Positions 29,228-38,689 of a stretch of DNA of 64,000 nt are shown one piece after another. The notes under the pieces were generated by a model. That model did no database searches. It was not told the DNA's origin and saw only the letters and a list, made by a program, of their open reading frames with translations. The translations under genes and the position numbers were made by a program. The stretch's first letter is position 1. The number at the start of each line of letters is the position of its first letter. This DNA comes from Methylocaldum marinum (GTDB lineage Bacteria; Pseudomonadota; Gammaproteobacteria; Methylococcales; Methylococcaceae): NCBI RefSeq assembly GCF_003584645.1, contig NZ_AP017928.1, positions 5,028,501 to 5,092,500 of the forward strand, read 5' to 3'.

Positions 29228-30550
29228 ATGTTGCGACAAAGAAATTTTCTGGTTCTTATCTTTGGCATTCTGCTCGGCATCTTGATAAGCACGGGAGGTA
29301 GCGTTCTTGCCGAACGTGAGAGCGGCAGCGAGGCAAATGCGATCCCTTTTGAGGGGTTGAAAACCTTTTCGGAGGTTTATGGCCGCATACGCCAGGACTA
29401 CGTGGAGCCGGTGACGGACCAGAAATTGTTGGAGGATGCCATTCGCGGCATGCTCTCCGGTCTCGATCCGCATTCGGCGTACCTGGACCAGGAGCAGTAT
29501 AACGAACTGAAGGTCGGCACTACCGGACAGTTCGGCGGTCTGGGTATCGAGGTCGGAATGGAGAACGGCTTTGTGAAGGTTATCGCGCCGATCGACGATA
29601 CGCCCGCGCAAAAGGCCGGGATAAAGGCCGGAGACCTCGTCATTCGGCTGGATGATAAACCCGTCAAGGGCATGAGCTTAAGCGACGCGGTTAAAATGAT
29701 GCGTGGCGAACCCGGTAGCGAGATTATTTTGACCATCGTCCGGGAGGGTGTCGAACAGCCTTTGAAGGTCAAAATCGTACGTGACGTCATCAAGGTCAAA
29801 AGCGTAAAGAGCCGGGTTCTGGAGGAGGGATACGGCTACGTCCGGATTACCAGCTTTCAGTCAAAGACCGGCGATAACGTCATCGAGGCTATCAGCGAAC
29901 TCAAGAAGAAGGGCGAGTTGAAGGGCGTCGTATTGGATCTGCGGAATAATCCTGGCGGAGTTCTCAATGCGGCGGTTGCGGTTAGCGACGCATTCTTGGA
30001 CAGCGGGCTGATCGTATACACCGATGGTCGAGTCGAAGATGCCAAGATGAAGTTCAGCGCGACGCCGAACGATGTTTTGAATGGTGCTCCAATCGTTGTT
30101 CTGATTAACTCCGGCTCCGCCTCGGCCTCGGAGATCGTAGCCGGTGCATTGCAGGATCATAAGCGTGCCATCATCATGGGAGAAAAGACTTTCGGAAAGG
30201 GTTCGGTGCAGACCATACTGCCTACCAGTAATGGCGGCGCGGTCAAGTTAACCACGGCCCGCTATTACACGCCCTCTGGACGGTCGATCCAGGCTGAAGG
30301 TATCTCTCCGGACGTGCCGATCTCGAAGGTGAAGCTGGAGTTGGCTGCCCAGTCCGAGTTTTCGCCGATCAAGGAAGCCGATTTGGTTAATCATCTCGAG
30401 AACGGAAACCAGAAAATGCTCAAGAAGGATGAAACCCAGGACGGCGATAAGAGCGAGGAGGCCTTGGCCTTGCAGGATTATCCGCTGAACGAGGCCCTTA
30501 ACCTTTTGAAGGGCATTAATATCATGAGATATGGCCAAAAGAAGAACTAA
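29228..30550 (+). CDS. ctpA: S41 carboxy-terminal processing protease
   Basis: The 440-residue product is a periplasmic serine protease of the CtpA/CtpB type. It has a hydrophobic signal/anchor (about 5-26), a PDZ domain (about 85-165, with GLGIEVGMENGFVKVIAPID) and the S41 catalytic core: NSGSASASEIVAGALQDH holds the nucleophile serine and GEKTFGKGSVQ the general-base lysine. The ATG at 29228 has TAGGA upstream. It follows envC by 60 bases; in the family such enzymes can trim cell-wall or outer-membrane factors. Confidence 0.93.
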   Translation: MLRQRNFLVLIFGILLGILISTGGSVLAERESGSEANAIPFEGLKTFSEVYGRIRQDYVEPVTDQKLLEDAIRGMLSGLDPHSAYLDQEQYNELKVGTTGQFGGLGIEVGMENGFVKVIAPIDDTPAQKAGIKAGDLVIRLDDKPVKGMSLSDAVKMMRGEPGSEIILTIVREGVEQPLKVKIVRDVIKVKSVKSRVLEEGYGYVRITSFQSKTGDNVIEAISELKKKGELKGVVLDLRNNPGGVLNAAVAVSDAFLDSGLIVYTDGRVEDAKMKFSATPNDVLNGAPIVVLINSGSASASEIVAGALQDHKRAIIMGEKTFGKGSVQTILPTSNGGAVKLTTARYYTPSGRSIQAEGISPDVPISKVKLELAAQSEFSPIKEADLVNHLENGNQKMLKKDETQDGDKSEEALALQDYPLNEALNLLKGINIMRYGQKKN

Positions 30551-30683
30551 TCCGCCGTTTTCGTGAACGTGGATTCTTCTTTGTCGCGAAGGATTTACCC
30601 AATTGCCTCCGGTCGATTCGGGGGTGATTGGGATGCTCGAGAGTTGTGATGTCAGCCGCTGATCGGCAGTAAAGGAAAAGTCA

Positions 30684-31101
30684 ATGGAGCTGGAGGTCGT
30701 CGCTTCGCCTGATGCGTCCGAGATCGAAACAATCGTAGAGGGTCTTGTTTCTCACGCATTTAGCGCTGGCATTGAGTCTCGTAATGCGCAGCCCCTTTTT
30801 GTTCTAGGACGCGCTGATGACGGGGAACTCATCGCGGGGCTTTCCGCAATGACCATGTGGGGCTGGCTCCATATCAAAGAGCTGTGGGTGTCGGAGACCT
30901 GGAGGGGGGGCTGGTTTGGGTACCCGGTTGATCGATAAAGCGGAAACGGAGGCGCGCAGGCGTGGATGTCGCCATGCTTTTCTCGACACCTTCGATTTTC
31001 AAGCGCGCCCGTTCTATGAAAAGCTCGGCTATCACGAGTTCGGCCAGCTGGAAGTATTTCCAGCCGGTCACACTCATTTTTTCTTGAGGAAACAACTATA
31101 G
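30684..31101 (+). pseudogene. GNAT-family acetyltransferase split by a frameshift
   Basis: Two overlapping frames together form one GNAT acetyltransferase of about 139 residues. The first (from ATG 30684, with AAGGAAAAG upstream) carries LFVLGRADDGELIAGLSA and IKELWVSETWRG; the second, one frame over, continues with LGTRLIDKAETEARRRGC, the acetyl-CoA loop and LDTFDFQARPFYEKLGY. The break lies in a run of seven G at 30904-30910; removing one G restores a continuous frame. This may be a true mutation, a phase-variable tract or a sequencing error. Confidence 0.82.
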
Positions 31102-31243
31102 TCGAGGAGACGGCGTCGGGCACGCAGGGCCCCCTTGCCTAGAAAGCACTAGGTCGCCTTATAGTATCCCTGCCCGTGGCGATAGGGCGGGGGAGACTGA
31201 CCTATAGATGATCCATGGCGTACGTCCGTCCGGGGGCTCCGCG

Positions 31244-31726
31244 TCACTTTCGGCGTCGGTAAAGCGGTTCCTTAACGTCGACAGCGGCTTGATATTTCAC
31301 CGAGAACTCCTGTAATGCGGGCAGCATCTCTTGCAAGTTCGCGGAACCGTTCGGCTCGAAAGCGTTGATTCCAACCCGACTCAGAAAAAATATCTGATCT
31401 CTCAGAAAGTCTCCGCGGGCCCGAAGCTCACGGTCGAACCCATAGCGTTCCCGTAGCAGTCGAGCCAAGGAAAAGCTTCGCCCGTCCGTGAACTTGCGAA
31501 ACTCCAAGACGATAATCGAAAAAAAGCCGAGATCCGCTGCAAGTTCTTCCAGGCTGTCGTCACTATTAAGACGTAGCCCCAAAGGGACCCCGCCAGTGAG
31601 CAGGCGATCTTTTTCGCTCTTCCAGCGTTGCACGGAAACTGTGATGGCCTGTTCCGGCAAGACTTCGTCATCGCTCAGGTGGCGCCAGTCGTTTGTGACG
31701 ACATGGCCGTCTTTAATTATCTCCAT
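31244..31726 (-). CDS. DUF934 protein linked to sulfite reductase
   Basis: This 160-residue protein belongs to DUF934, a family found mostly right after cysI-type reductases in proteobacteria. Recognisable parts are GVPLGLRLNSDDSLEELAAD, VLEFRKFTDGRSFSLARLLR, RGDFLRDQIFFLSRVGINAF and the basic C-terminus. No cofactor motif or membrane segment is visible. Its 5' end overlaps the 3' end of cysI by 14 bases, so the two are probably co-translated. A role in assembling or supporting the reductase is inferred from linkage only. Confidence 0.85.
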   Translation of the reverse strand: MEIIKDGHVVTNDWRHLSDDEVLPEQAITVSVQRWKSEKDRLLTGGVPLGLRLNSDDSLEELAADLGFFSIIVLEFRKFTDGRSFSLARLLRERYGFDRELRARGDFLRDQIFFLSRVGINAFEPNGSANLQEMLPALQEFSVKYQAAVDVKEPLYRRRK

Positions 31727-33362
31727 AAACTCGCTCCTGGAAGGGTCGCATACCGATACGTCGAACGGTTTCGAGAAATGCTTCGTCTTCGAGACGCTGA
31801 TCTCGGTAAGTTTGGAAAATCGCTTCTACGGCGAGGCAAATCTGCTCTTTGGAAACCGAGGGACCTAGACGCTCGCCGAGAGATGCATCCTTTCCGGAAG
31901 AACCGCCCAAGGTAATTTGGTACCACTCTTCTCCTTTCTTATCGACACCCAAAATACCGATGTGGCCCACGGTATGATGTCCACAGCCGTTCATGCAGCC
32001 CGAAATATTGATCCGAATATCACCGAGATCATAGAGATAGTCCAAATTGTCGAAGATGTGCTGAATTCCGTTGGCAATGGGAATTGATGTCGCATTTGCC
32101 AGCGAACAGAAATCGAGACCGGGGCAGCAGATGATGTCCGTTGCCGTGCCGATATTGGGCGTTGCCAGCCCCAGAGCTTGGATTTCCTGCCAAAGCTCGA
32201 GCAAGTCTGCCTGCTTAACGTCGGCCAGGACAAGATTCTGCGTATGGGTGACGCGAATTTCGCCGAAACTGTAACGATCAGCCAAATCCGCCACTGAATC
32301 CATCTGACTTTCCGTCAGGTCTCCCGGCGGTTTGCCAGGGGTTTTCAATGAAAGAAAGACGACCCGATAACCCGGCACTTTATGAGGGACGGTGTTATGG
32401 CGAAACCAAGCGGCAAACCGGCTATCGTGTGCCGTTTTTTCCAATAACGGAGGATCGTCCGTTAGGGTCTCGTAAGGTGGTGGCTGAAAGAATTTCCTGA
32501 TCCGCTCGATTTCTTCAAGATCCAGAAGGAGGTTGTCTTTGATTGCGGCCCATTCGGCCTCGACCATCTCGGTGAATTTCTCCTTCCCCAGTTCCTTGAC
32601 CAGGATCTTGATTCGTGCCTTGAATTTGTTGTCACGGCGTCCGTAGCGGTTGTAAACGCGGAGAATTGCTTCCAGATAGGAAAGTAGGTGTTTTTTCTCG
32701 AGAAAAGGTCGAATTGTCACGCCGATGATCGGTGTTCTTCCGAGGCCACCGCCTACCAGCACTTCGAACCCTACCTCGTCGCGTTCATTCTTGACAAGTT
32801 GTAAACCGATATCGTGCAACTGGGTCGCGGCTCGGTCCTTGGCGGCACCGTTGATCGCGATTTTGAACTTGCGTGGCAGAAAGCTGAACTCAGGATGGAG
32901 GGTGGACCATTGCCGGATGATTTCGCAATAGGGGCGCGGGTCTTCGAGTTCGTCCTGGCTGACTCCCGCGAGATGATCACTGGTCACATTGCGAATGCAA
33001 TTGCCACTGGTTTGAATCGCATGCATCTGTACCGTAGCCAGTTCAGCCAGCACATTCGGTACATCTTCGAGTTTCGGCCAATTGAACTGAATGTTCTGGC
33101 GCGTGGTGAAATGGCCGTAACCTTTGTCATAAGTGCGCGCGATATGAGCCAGCATCCGAAGTTGCCGCGACGCGAGCAGTCCGTAGGGAATGGCAATGCG
33201 CAGCATCGGCGCATGTTTCTGGACGTATAACCCATTCATCAAGCGAAGAGGCAGGAACTGCGCCTCGCTGAGCTCTCCCTTCAAGAACCGCTCTGTTTGG
33301 TTCCTAAATTGAGCGGCGCGCTCATTCACCAAGGTCTGGTCGTAATTGTCGTACTGATACAT
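31713..33362 (-). CDS. cysI: Nitrite/sulfite reductase haemoprotein (CysI-type)
   Basis: The 549-residue product is an assimilatory sulfite reductase haemoprotein with coupled siroheme and [4Fe-4S]. Four cluster cysteines are in CCPGLDFCSLA (about 410-417) and SGCMNGCGHH (about 452-457). The N-terminal ferredoxin-like half shows GLLASRQLRMLAHIARTYDK and TTRQNIQFNW. With DUF934 it forms a two-gene unit; cysH and cysB are 8-10 kb away, so sulfate assimilation is spread across this region. Ferredoxin is the probable donor because no CysJ partner is adjacent; that part is inference. Confidence 0.9.
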   Translation of the reverse strand: MYQYDNYDQTLVNERAAQFRNQTERFLKGELSEAQFLPLRLMNGLYVQKHAPMLRIAIPYGLLASRQLRMLAHIARTYDKGYGHFTTRQNIQFNWPKLEDVPNVLAELATVQMHAIQTSGNCIRNVTSDHLAGVSQDELEDPRPYCEIIRQWSTLHPEFSFLPRKFKIAINGAAKDRAATQLHDIGLQLVKNERDEVGFEVLVGGGLGRTPIIGVTIRPFLEKKHLLSYLEAILRVYNRYGRRDNKFKARIKILVKELGKEKFTEMVEAEWAAIKDNLLLDLEEIERIRKFFQPPPYETLTDDPPLLEKTAHDSRFAAWFRHNTVPHKVPGYRVVFLSLKTPGKPPGDLTESQMDSVADLADRYSFGEIRVTHTQNLVLADVKQADLLELWQEIQALGLATPNIGTATDIICCPGLDFCSLANATSIPIANGIQHIFDNLDYLYDLGDIRINISGCMNGCGHHTVGHIGILGVDKKGEEWYQITLGGSSGKDASLGERLGPSVSKEQICLAVEAIFQTYRDQRLEDEAFLETVRRIGMRPFQERVYGDN

Positions 33363-33626
33363 ATATGGAAGAAATCCGTCTGTCTAGGCGGAAAAACCGG
33401 AGTAGTATAGTGGGGAAAACTATAGCACGGAGCCGCTAATGGAAAAAAATAATAAAACCGGATATATCTATAAGGCCATGTCATAAGGGCATCGCCCGTA
33501 ACGCCGATCCTGGCCCCCCGAATGCGCCGCCGCAGAGTGTGTGCGGGATACGTTTTTTGGTTATTCATTCGCCAGCCATTCCTTATATATAATGCAAGGC
33601 TGTTTTGACTGGGGGAGTCGTGCCGC

Positions 33627-35036
33627 TTGACGGCAGCGGCACAGACATTTTTCGAAAACATCGAAGAGGGCTTAGCTTTGTTACGCGCATTCGTTTTACT
33701 TTCGCTGCTATTTCTTGCACCGGGTTTGGCGTCAGCCGAAGAGTCCGAAGTCTTGGGGCTGACCGGAACTCATCGGGGCCTTTACTGCGTTTTGGTCTTC
33801 ATCATTGCGTACGCATTCGTGATGACCGAAGAATTTACCCACCTTCGCAAATCCAAGCCGGTGATTCTTGCCGCCGGCATCATTTGGGCACATGTGGCTT
33901 ATCTTGCCGCCAGTAACAACGTTCCGCCGGAAAAGGTGCACAAGGCTTTCGAACATGATCTCCGCGAATATGCCGAGTTGTTTCTATTCTTGTTGGTCGC
34001 GATGACCTACATCAACGCCATGGCCGAGCGAAACGTATTCGAGGCCCTGCGCTCCTGGCTGGTAAGCCGCAAGTTCGGTTATCGCAAGCTTTTCTGGATC
34101 ACCGGCATAATCACCTTTTTTCTGTCCTCGGTGGCCGACAATCTGACATCGGCCCTTTTGGTAGGTGCGGTGGTGATGGCCGTGGGCGCTAACAGTCCGC
34201 GCTTCGTGGCTTTGGGTTTCATCAATCTGGTGAGCGCCGCGAATGCAGGGGGTGCGTTCAGCCCCTTTGGCGATATCACCACGCTCATGGTCTGGCAGGC
34301 AGGCAAGGCGGAGTTTTTTGACTTTTTCGCCCTTTTTATCCCCTCGGTGGTGAATTTCGTCGTACCCGCGGCTTTCATGCACTTCGCCATCCCCGATGAA
34401 GCGCCCAGTTTCCCCGAGGAAGAGCAGGTCAGGATGAAGGACGGCGCCCTGATCGTTTGCGGTCTGTTCGCCCTCACCATCGTCACAGCGGTTAGCTTTA
34501 AGCAATTTTTGCACCTTCCACCGTTCCTGGGCATGATGGTGGGGCTTTCCTATCTGATGTTCTACGGCTACCGCTTGAAATTGCTATTCAGCGCCGATAA
34601 CGGGAAGTTCGATGTATTCGCGAATGTTCGCGATGCGGAATGGGATACTCTGCTGTTCTTCTTCGGCGTCGTATTTGCGGTCGGCGGTTTGGGTTATATC
34701 GGTTATTTGGAATTGGCTTCGGTAGCCATGTATGACGGGCTCGGCGCGACCGGGGCCAATATCCTGATCGGTGTGCTCTCGGCTATCGTCGACAACATTC
34801 CGGTCATGTTCGCGGTGTTGAGCATGAACCCCGATATGGACATTTATCAGTGGATGCTCGTCACTTTGACCGCAGGCGTTGGCGGAACGATGCTCTCCAT
34901 TGGTTCGGCGGCAGGTGTCGCTCTAATGGGGACGTCCCGTGGCATGTACACTTTTTTCAGCCACCTGCGCTGGACACCGGTTATCATTGCCGGCTATGCA
35001 GCAAGTATTCTGACCCATTACTGGATCAACGGCTGA
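33627..35036 (+). CDS. nhaD: Sodium:proton antiporter NhaD
   Basis: The 469-residue protein is a polytopic membrane antiporter of the NhaD type, which exports Na+ or Li+ in exchange for protons. It has a signal-like N-terminus (RAFVLLSLLFLAPGLASA) and roughly eleven later hydrophobic segments; VADNLTSALLVGAVVMAVG and NAGGAFSPFGDITTLMVWQ and SAIVDNIPVMFAVL are the conserved ion-pathway segments. Two TTG starts are plausible: 33627 (GGGGGAG upstream) and 33678 (AGAGGG upstream); the longer form is listed. A strong terminator follows the stop. Confidence 0.88.
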   Translation: MTAAAQTFFENIEEGLALLRAFVLLSLLFLAPGLASAEESEVLGLTGTHRGLYCVLVFIIAYAFVMTEEFTHLRKSKPVILAAGIIWAHVAYLAASNNVPPEKVHKAFEHDLREYAELFLFLLVAMTYINAMAERNVFEALRSWLVSRKFGYRKLFWITGIITFFLSSVADNLTSALLVGAVVMAVGANSPRFVALGFINLVSAANAGGAFSPFGDITTLMVWQAGKAEFFDFFALFIPSVVNFVVPAAFMHFAIPDEAPSFPEEEQVRMKDGALIVCGLFALTIVTAVSFKQFLHLPPFLGMMVGLSYLMFYGYRLKLLFSADNGKFDVFANVRDAEWDTLLFFFGVVFAVGGLGYIGYLELASVAMYDGLGATGANILIGVLSAIVDNIPVMFAVLSMNPDMDIYQWMLVTLTAGVGGTMLSIGSAAGVALMGTSRGMYTFFSHLRWTPVIIAGYAASILTHYWING

Positions 35037-35061
35037 CGCCGATTCGGTTCCTTAACACAAG

Positions 35062-35094
35062 GCGTAGCCGTTAGCTTCGGCTACGCTTTTTTTT
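35062..35094 (+). terminator. Intrinsic terminator of nhaD
   Basis: A 9-base stem (GCGTAGCCG/CGGCTACGC) with a 7-base loop is followed by eight T. The stop codon of the convergent symporter gene lies in the loop, so the last residues of that protein are encoded by the terminator. Confidence 0.92.
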
Positions 35095-36381
35095 GCAGTT
35101 GGGTTCGCGGTTTTCCCAAGCATCGAGCAAGATTGCGACGAGCATGTCGGCAAGCACATTCACGCCGGATCGCATTCGCGCAAGTATCCAGTCGACCGGC
35201 GCGATCAGGGGTATCGCGGCGGCCACGACGACCTCAGGCAAACCTGAAGCGCTCAGTACCAGAGGAAGGATAATTAATCCGGCTTCGGGAATCCCGGCGA
35301 CACCGATACCCGCCATGAGCGCCCACAGTACGACAACAGCTTGTTGTCCGGCTTCAAGCCCGTAGCCCAATGCCTGTGCCAGGAACAGTGCTGCCATGGC
35401 TTCGTACAGGGTGACCCCGTCGTTGTTGAGGTTTGTACCGGCGCAAACGGCGATGCGTGCAGAAGAGTCCGAGATGCCCATGTTGCGAAGGCATCGCAGG
35501 GTAACGGGCATTGCCGCCAAACTGCTGTTCGCCGACAAGCCGGTCATGACCGCATCTGCGCCTTGCTTCAGATAAACATGCGGCGGTTTTCCGCCCGCCA
35601 GCCATGCTGCTAAGGGGAAATAGACAAGGCTGTGAAGACTCAGGCCGAGGGCAATGACACCGAGGAACCCGGCTAAATCGGCGAAAATTTCCAGGCCGGT
35701 TTTTCCGACGACTTGAGCCACGAGACCGCATACCGCAAACGGCACGATTTCGACAATCCAGGAGAGCACCTTGGCCAACACCTGATAGGCCGACGACACA
35801 AATCCTTCCAAAGGCCGGATGTCGCCGATATCGCTCTCGCCCTGGTGATCTTTCAACCGGCGCAAGGCGGCACCGAATAGTAGGGCGAGCAGAACTACCG
35901 AAATGACGTTATTTCCGGCGAGCGGTTCGATTAGACTTTGCGGGATATAAGAGCCGAGGTTGTGAAGCGGATTAAGAGATACGGCAGGGATCGAAGATGA
36001 GTCGAAAGGCGAAGAGGTTCCGGCAACTTCGGCGGTCATTTGCTCGATTTTGTTCCGCCACGCCAGACCTGGTTCTATCGTGTTCATCAACAACAGTCCG
36101 ATCAGGCAGGCCACCGAAACATTGACGAAACAGATCGTCACCAGACGTCGTCCGCTTTTCGGGGAAATCGAGGTTCGTACAAATGCGTCGAGAATTGCAA
36201 ATAGGATAAGAGGTATGGCAAGTGCTTTCAGCAATCGGATCACGAGCATGCCGAGCTGGCCGAGATAAGCGTTGCTGATACCCCACAGGTAAGTGTCATC
36301 GCCTCCGACAACGCCGAGCAAAGCCCCCAACGAGACGCCTAACAGCACGCGTAGAGACAAGGGCCACCGTGTAGCTTTCAT
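35071..36381 (-). CDS. Dicarboxylate/amino acid:cation symporter (DAACS family)
   Basis: The 436-residue protein is a membrane symporter of the sodium:dicarboxylate family, which imports glutamate, aspartate or C4-dicarboxylates. The re-entrant loop motif GLSANSSLAAMPVTLRCL and the TM7 region CAGTNLNNDGVTLYEA correspond to the family's serine-rich hairpin and NMDGT motifs, although NMDGT reads NNDGV here. The frame extends 15 codons upstream, but MKATRWPLSLRVLLG is the usual start. The C-terminus is encoded in the nhaD terminator. Substrate cannot be set from sequence. Confidence 0.88.
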   Translation of the reverse strand: MKATRWPLSLRVLLGVSLGALLGVVGGDDTYLWGISNAYLGQLGMLVIRLLKALAIPLILFAILDAFVRTSISPKSGRRLVTICFVNVSVACLIGLLLMNTIEPGLAWRNKIEQMTAEVAGTSSPFDSSSIPAVSLNPLHNLGSYIPQSLIEPLAGNNVISVVLLALLFGAALRRLKDHQGESDIGDIRPLEGFVSSAYQVLAKVLSWIVEIVPFAVCGLVAQVVGKTGLEIFADLAGFLGVIALGLSLHSLVYFPLAAWLAGGKPPHVYLKQGADAVMTGLSANSSLAAMPVTLRCLRNMGISDSSARIAVCAGTNLNNDGVTLYEAMAALFLAQALGYGLEAGQQAVVVLWALMAGIGVAGIPEAGLIILPLVLSASGLPEVVVAAAIPLIAPVDWILARMRSGVNVLADMLVAILLDAWENREPNCKKKRSRS

Positions 36382-36609
36382 GTTGATGTTGTTTAGATCG
36401 AAAGGCGAAATACTACCGCATCTCAAATTTCAGAGAAGGTTGTTAATTCCGCTAACGCTAAGGGTTTGTCCTTATTGATGGTATTTCCGCCGGCTGCTTA
36501 CATCACTTCGGCCGGTTTGTTCTTAAGTTGAATTCTCGGAATATGGGCGATGAAGCTCGAAACGGTAAGCGAGCGTCAAGCGCCCTTCACTGGACAAGGA
36601 GGGTCGATC

Positions 36610-37092
36610 ATGAGGTTTATCGTTTTTGCTTCATTATGTCTCGCATTCCTCGTGGGCTGTGACGAGGCCGGGAACTCAGGCGACAAAAATGTGCCAGTAG
36701 ATCAAGTGCCTCCGGCCGTACGAGCAACGGCGGACAAAGCGGTGCCCGGAGTCCAATGGGAGAAAGCCAAGACGGAGACGGAACAGGGACAGGAGATTTA
36801 CGAGTTGGAAGGGCGCGACTCAACGAATCGTAAAGTCGAAGTCGAGGTGACGCCGGAGGGCGCGCTGGTCGAGGCCGAAACCGAGGTTCCATTGGAAGAG
36901 GTTCCTCTCGTCGTGCGCGAAGCATTGAAAGCGAGATTGCCCAACTTCAAGCCGGAAGAGGTCGAGTCGGTCACCAAGGGGATTGGATCCGCCGGATATG
37001 AGTTCGAAGGACGGGACGAACGGAACAAGAGGATCGAAGTGTTTATCTCTGCGGACGGAACTCAGGCGACTGTCGAGGAAAATGATGACTAA
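36610..37092 (+). CDS. PepSY-like lipoprotein with two repeated domains
   Basis: The 160-residue product has a lipoprotein signal (MRFIVFASLCLAFLVGC, lipobox LVGC, Cys17). Two repeats follow: about 27-83 and 88-147, each with a VPxxVR helix and an xYEFEGRDxxNK(R)xEV strand pair, which resemble the PepSY-like (BLIP-fold) proteins of the DUF2874 type. The composition is strongly acidic. The ATG has AAGGAGGG upstream. It stands alone between the symporter and the convergent reductase gene. Anchoring in the periplasm is likely; function is unknown. Confidence 0.8.
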   Translation: MRFIVFASLCLAFLVGCDEAGNSGDKNVPVDQVPPAVRATADKAVPGVQWEKAKTETEQGQEIYELEGRDSTNRKVEVEVTPEGALVEAETEVPLEEVPLVVREALKARLPNFKPEEVESVTKGIGSAGYEFEGRDERNKRIEVFISADGTQATVEENDD

Positions 37093-37251
37093 AGATCTGG
37101 TTCGGATCCTCGGTCCATTTTCGGATCGGCATATGTGACCCCGGCTTGAGGTAGCGGCGGAAATCTTGGGTCAGGGACGGGCGATGTACGCGCCGGCTTG
37201 GGACCGGTGCCGATGTTACCGCTATGGAGTCAACAATTAGCAATGTTGAGA

Positions 37252-38229
37252 TCAGCGGAATGTCGCATGTGAGGTAAAGGCGTCGCATGTTATGTCTTTC
37301 AGGGAGGCCCCCGCCAAAAATGCCTTCTTTTGTGCATTTTTCACCATTTCAGGATGCCCGCACAGAAAAACTCGCCATTCCTTCAGGTCGGATAGCTTGC
37401 TCAACGCAATTTCGTGAACTCTCCCTCTGGCATAGCCTTTGAGTACCGGTTCACCCGAAAGACAGGGCGTATAGTCGAAATTGGAATAGGTTTGAGTCAA
37501 CTCGCGTAGTCTATCGGTTAGATAGAGACCGTTCGGGGTACGGCTCCCGTGAAACAGCCGGATCGGTCCGGTATGCCCCTGTGCGAGCGCATCTCGAATG
37601 ATTCCGTAAAGCGGCGCTAGACCGCTGCCCGTGCCGATCAGCAACAGGCTCTGTTCGGGCGATCCCGCTTGGTAATAGCAATCCCCGTTCGGACCCTGAA
37701 TATCGACCGTATCGCCCGGACGCAAGGCGTCGTGTACCCAGTTGCTCACTCTTCCTTCCGGTACGCGCCGTACGTGAATATGAATGTAGGGGTCCTCGGT
37801 CGGCAGGCTGGCGACGGAGTAGCTCCGAGCCAGATTCTCCGCCTGATACAGGTTGATGAATTGTCCGGCCCGGTATTCGATCAGCTCGTGCGGTTGCAGG
37901 CTGACGTACATGATCTCGGAACTGAGAAGTTCCATGCCGACGATAGACGCTGGTGTTCGAGTACCCTCGCGGCAGGGTAGAGACACCGAAATGCTTTCAC
38001 GCGGATTGCAGACACAAGCCAGAAAGTAATTTCTATCCGCCAGTGCTGGCTTCAGTCCTTTTTGTGACGCTTCGGGCGGATGCCCGGTCTCGGCACGCAT
38101 CAAGCAGGCCTGGCAAACGCCGGAGCGGCAGCCGAATGGCACGGATACGCCGTGCTCGATCAAGCATTCCAGGACTGATTGGCCGTCAGATAGCGGATAT
38201 GCTCTTCCATTGTAGCGGATGTCGGGCAT
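37252..38229 (-). CDS. Ferredoxin-fused FAD/NAD(P)H oxidoreductase
   Basis: The 325-residue protein joins an N-terminal plant-type [2Fe-2S] ferredoxin (CRSGVCQACLMRAE, with a further Cys in FLACVC) to a ferredoxin-NADP reductase module with the FAD motif RSYSVAS, the nucleotide motif GTGSGLAPLYGIIRD and C-terminal FLCGHPEMV. This is the layout of oxygenase reductases and CDP-deoxyglucoseen-type reductases. The ATG at 38229 is chosen over one 39 bases upstream because GGGAAG precedes it. It follows a truncated haemoglobin gene by 28 bases and is a plausible electron donor for it. Confidence 0.85.
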   Translation of the reverse strand: MPDIRYNGRAYPLSDGQSVLECLIEHGVSVPFGCRSGVCQACLMRAETGHPPEASQKGLKPALADRNYFLACVCNPRESISVSLPCREGTRTPASIVGMELLSSEIMYVSLQPHELIEYRAGQFINLYQAENLARSYSVASLPTEDPYIHIHVRRVPEGRVSNWVHDALRPGDTVDIQGPNGDCYYQAGSPEQSLLLIGTGSGLAPLYGIIRDALAQGHTGPIRLFHGSRTPNGLYLTDRLRELTQTYSNFDYTPCLSGEPVLKGYARGRVHEIALSKLSDLKEWRVFLCGHPEMVKNAQKKAFLAGASLKDITCDAFTSHATFR

Positions 38230-38257
38230 CGAGAATCTTCCCGAAATGAACAGTGGG

Positions 38258-38626
38258 CTATCGCCCAAGCACGTCGTTGCGAGTGCTTTCGGCGATGGCG
38301 GCGGCTTCGGCGATCAGCGCTTCCGGCACGTGGAGCTCCTGCATGGTCGCGGCGAGATTTTCCATCACCGCATCGAAATGAAAGTCGTTCAGTCCCTTTT
38401 CGACGAGATGAGCGTGGGCTCGCCGCATGTCGAGGCCGGAATAGCCATGGGGGCCGCCGAAAGCCATGGTCAGGAAGGCTTTCTGCTTCGCTGCTTGTGC
38501 AGCCATGTCGACGCCTTCGAAGAAATGAGAAATTCGGTCGTCGCTCAAAACCTTGCGGTAAAACACTTCGACCGCGGCATCCACAGCCGCTTCGCCCCCC
38601 AACTGCTCAAAAATACTTTGGCTCAT
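38258..38626 (-). CDS. Group I truncated haemoglobin
   Basis: The 122-residue protein is a 2-on-2 globin. FYRKVLSDDRISHFFEGVDM covers the B-C-E region and RRAHAHLV supplies the proximal histidine; GGPHGYSGLD is the typical pre-F loop. Group I members often oxidise nitric oxide to nitrate or protect against reactive nitrogen. The ATG at 38626 has a strong AGGAGG at 7-base spacing; an ATG eight codons upstream lacks this. It heads a two-gene unit with the ferredoxin-type reductase, and an NsrR-like dyad with a TATAAT box lies in the leader DNA. Confidence 0.92.
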   Translation of the reverse strand: MSQSIFEQLGGEAAVDAAVEVFYRKVLSDDRISHFFEGVDMAAQAAKQKAFLTMAFGGPHGYSGLDMRRAHAHLVEKGLNDFHFDAVMENLAATMQELHVPEALIAEAAAIAESTRNDVLGR

Positions 38627-38689
38627 CCAATATCCTCCTAAGCGATGCATGCCGGTTAAATGTTGTTACGCTTTAAATTGACACATAAA

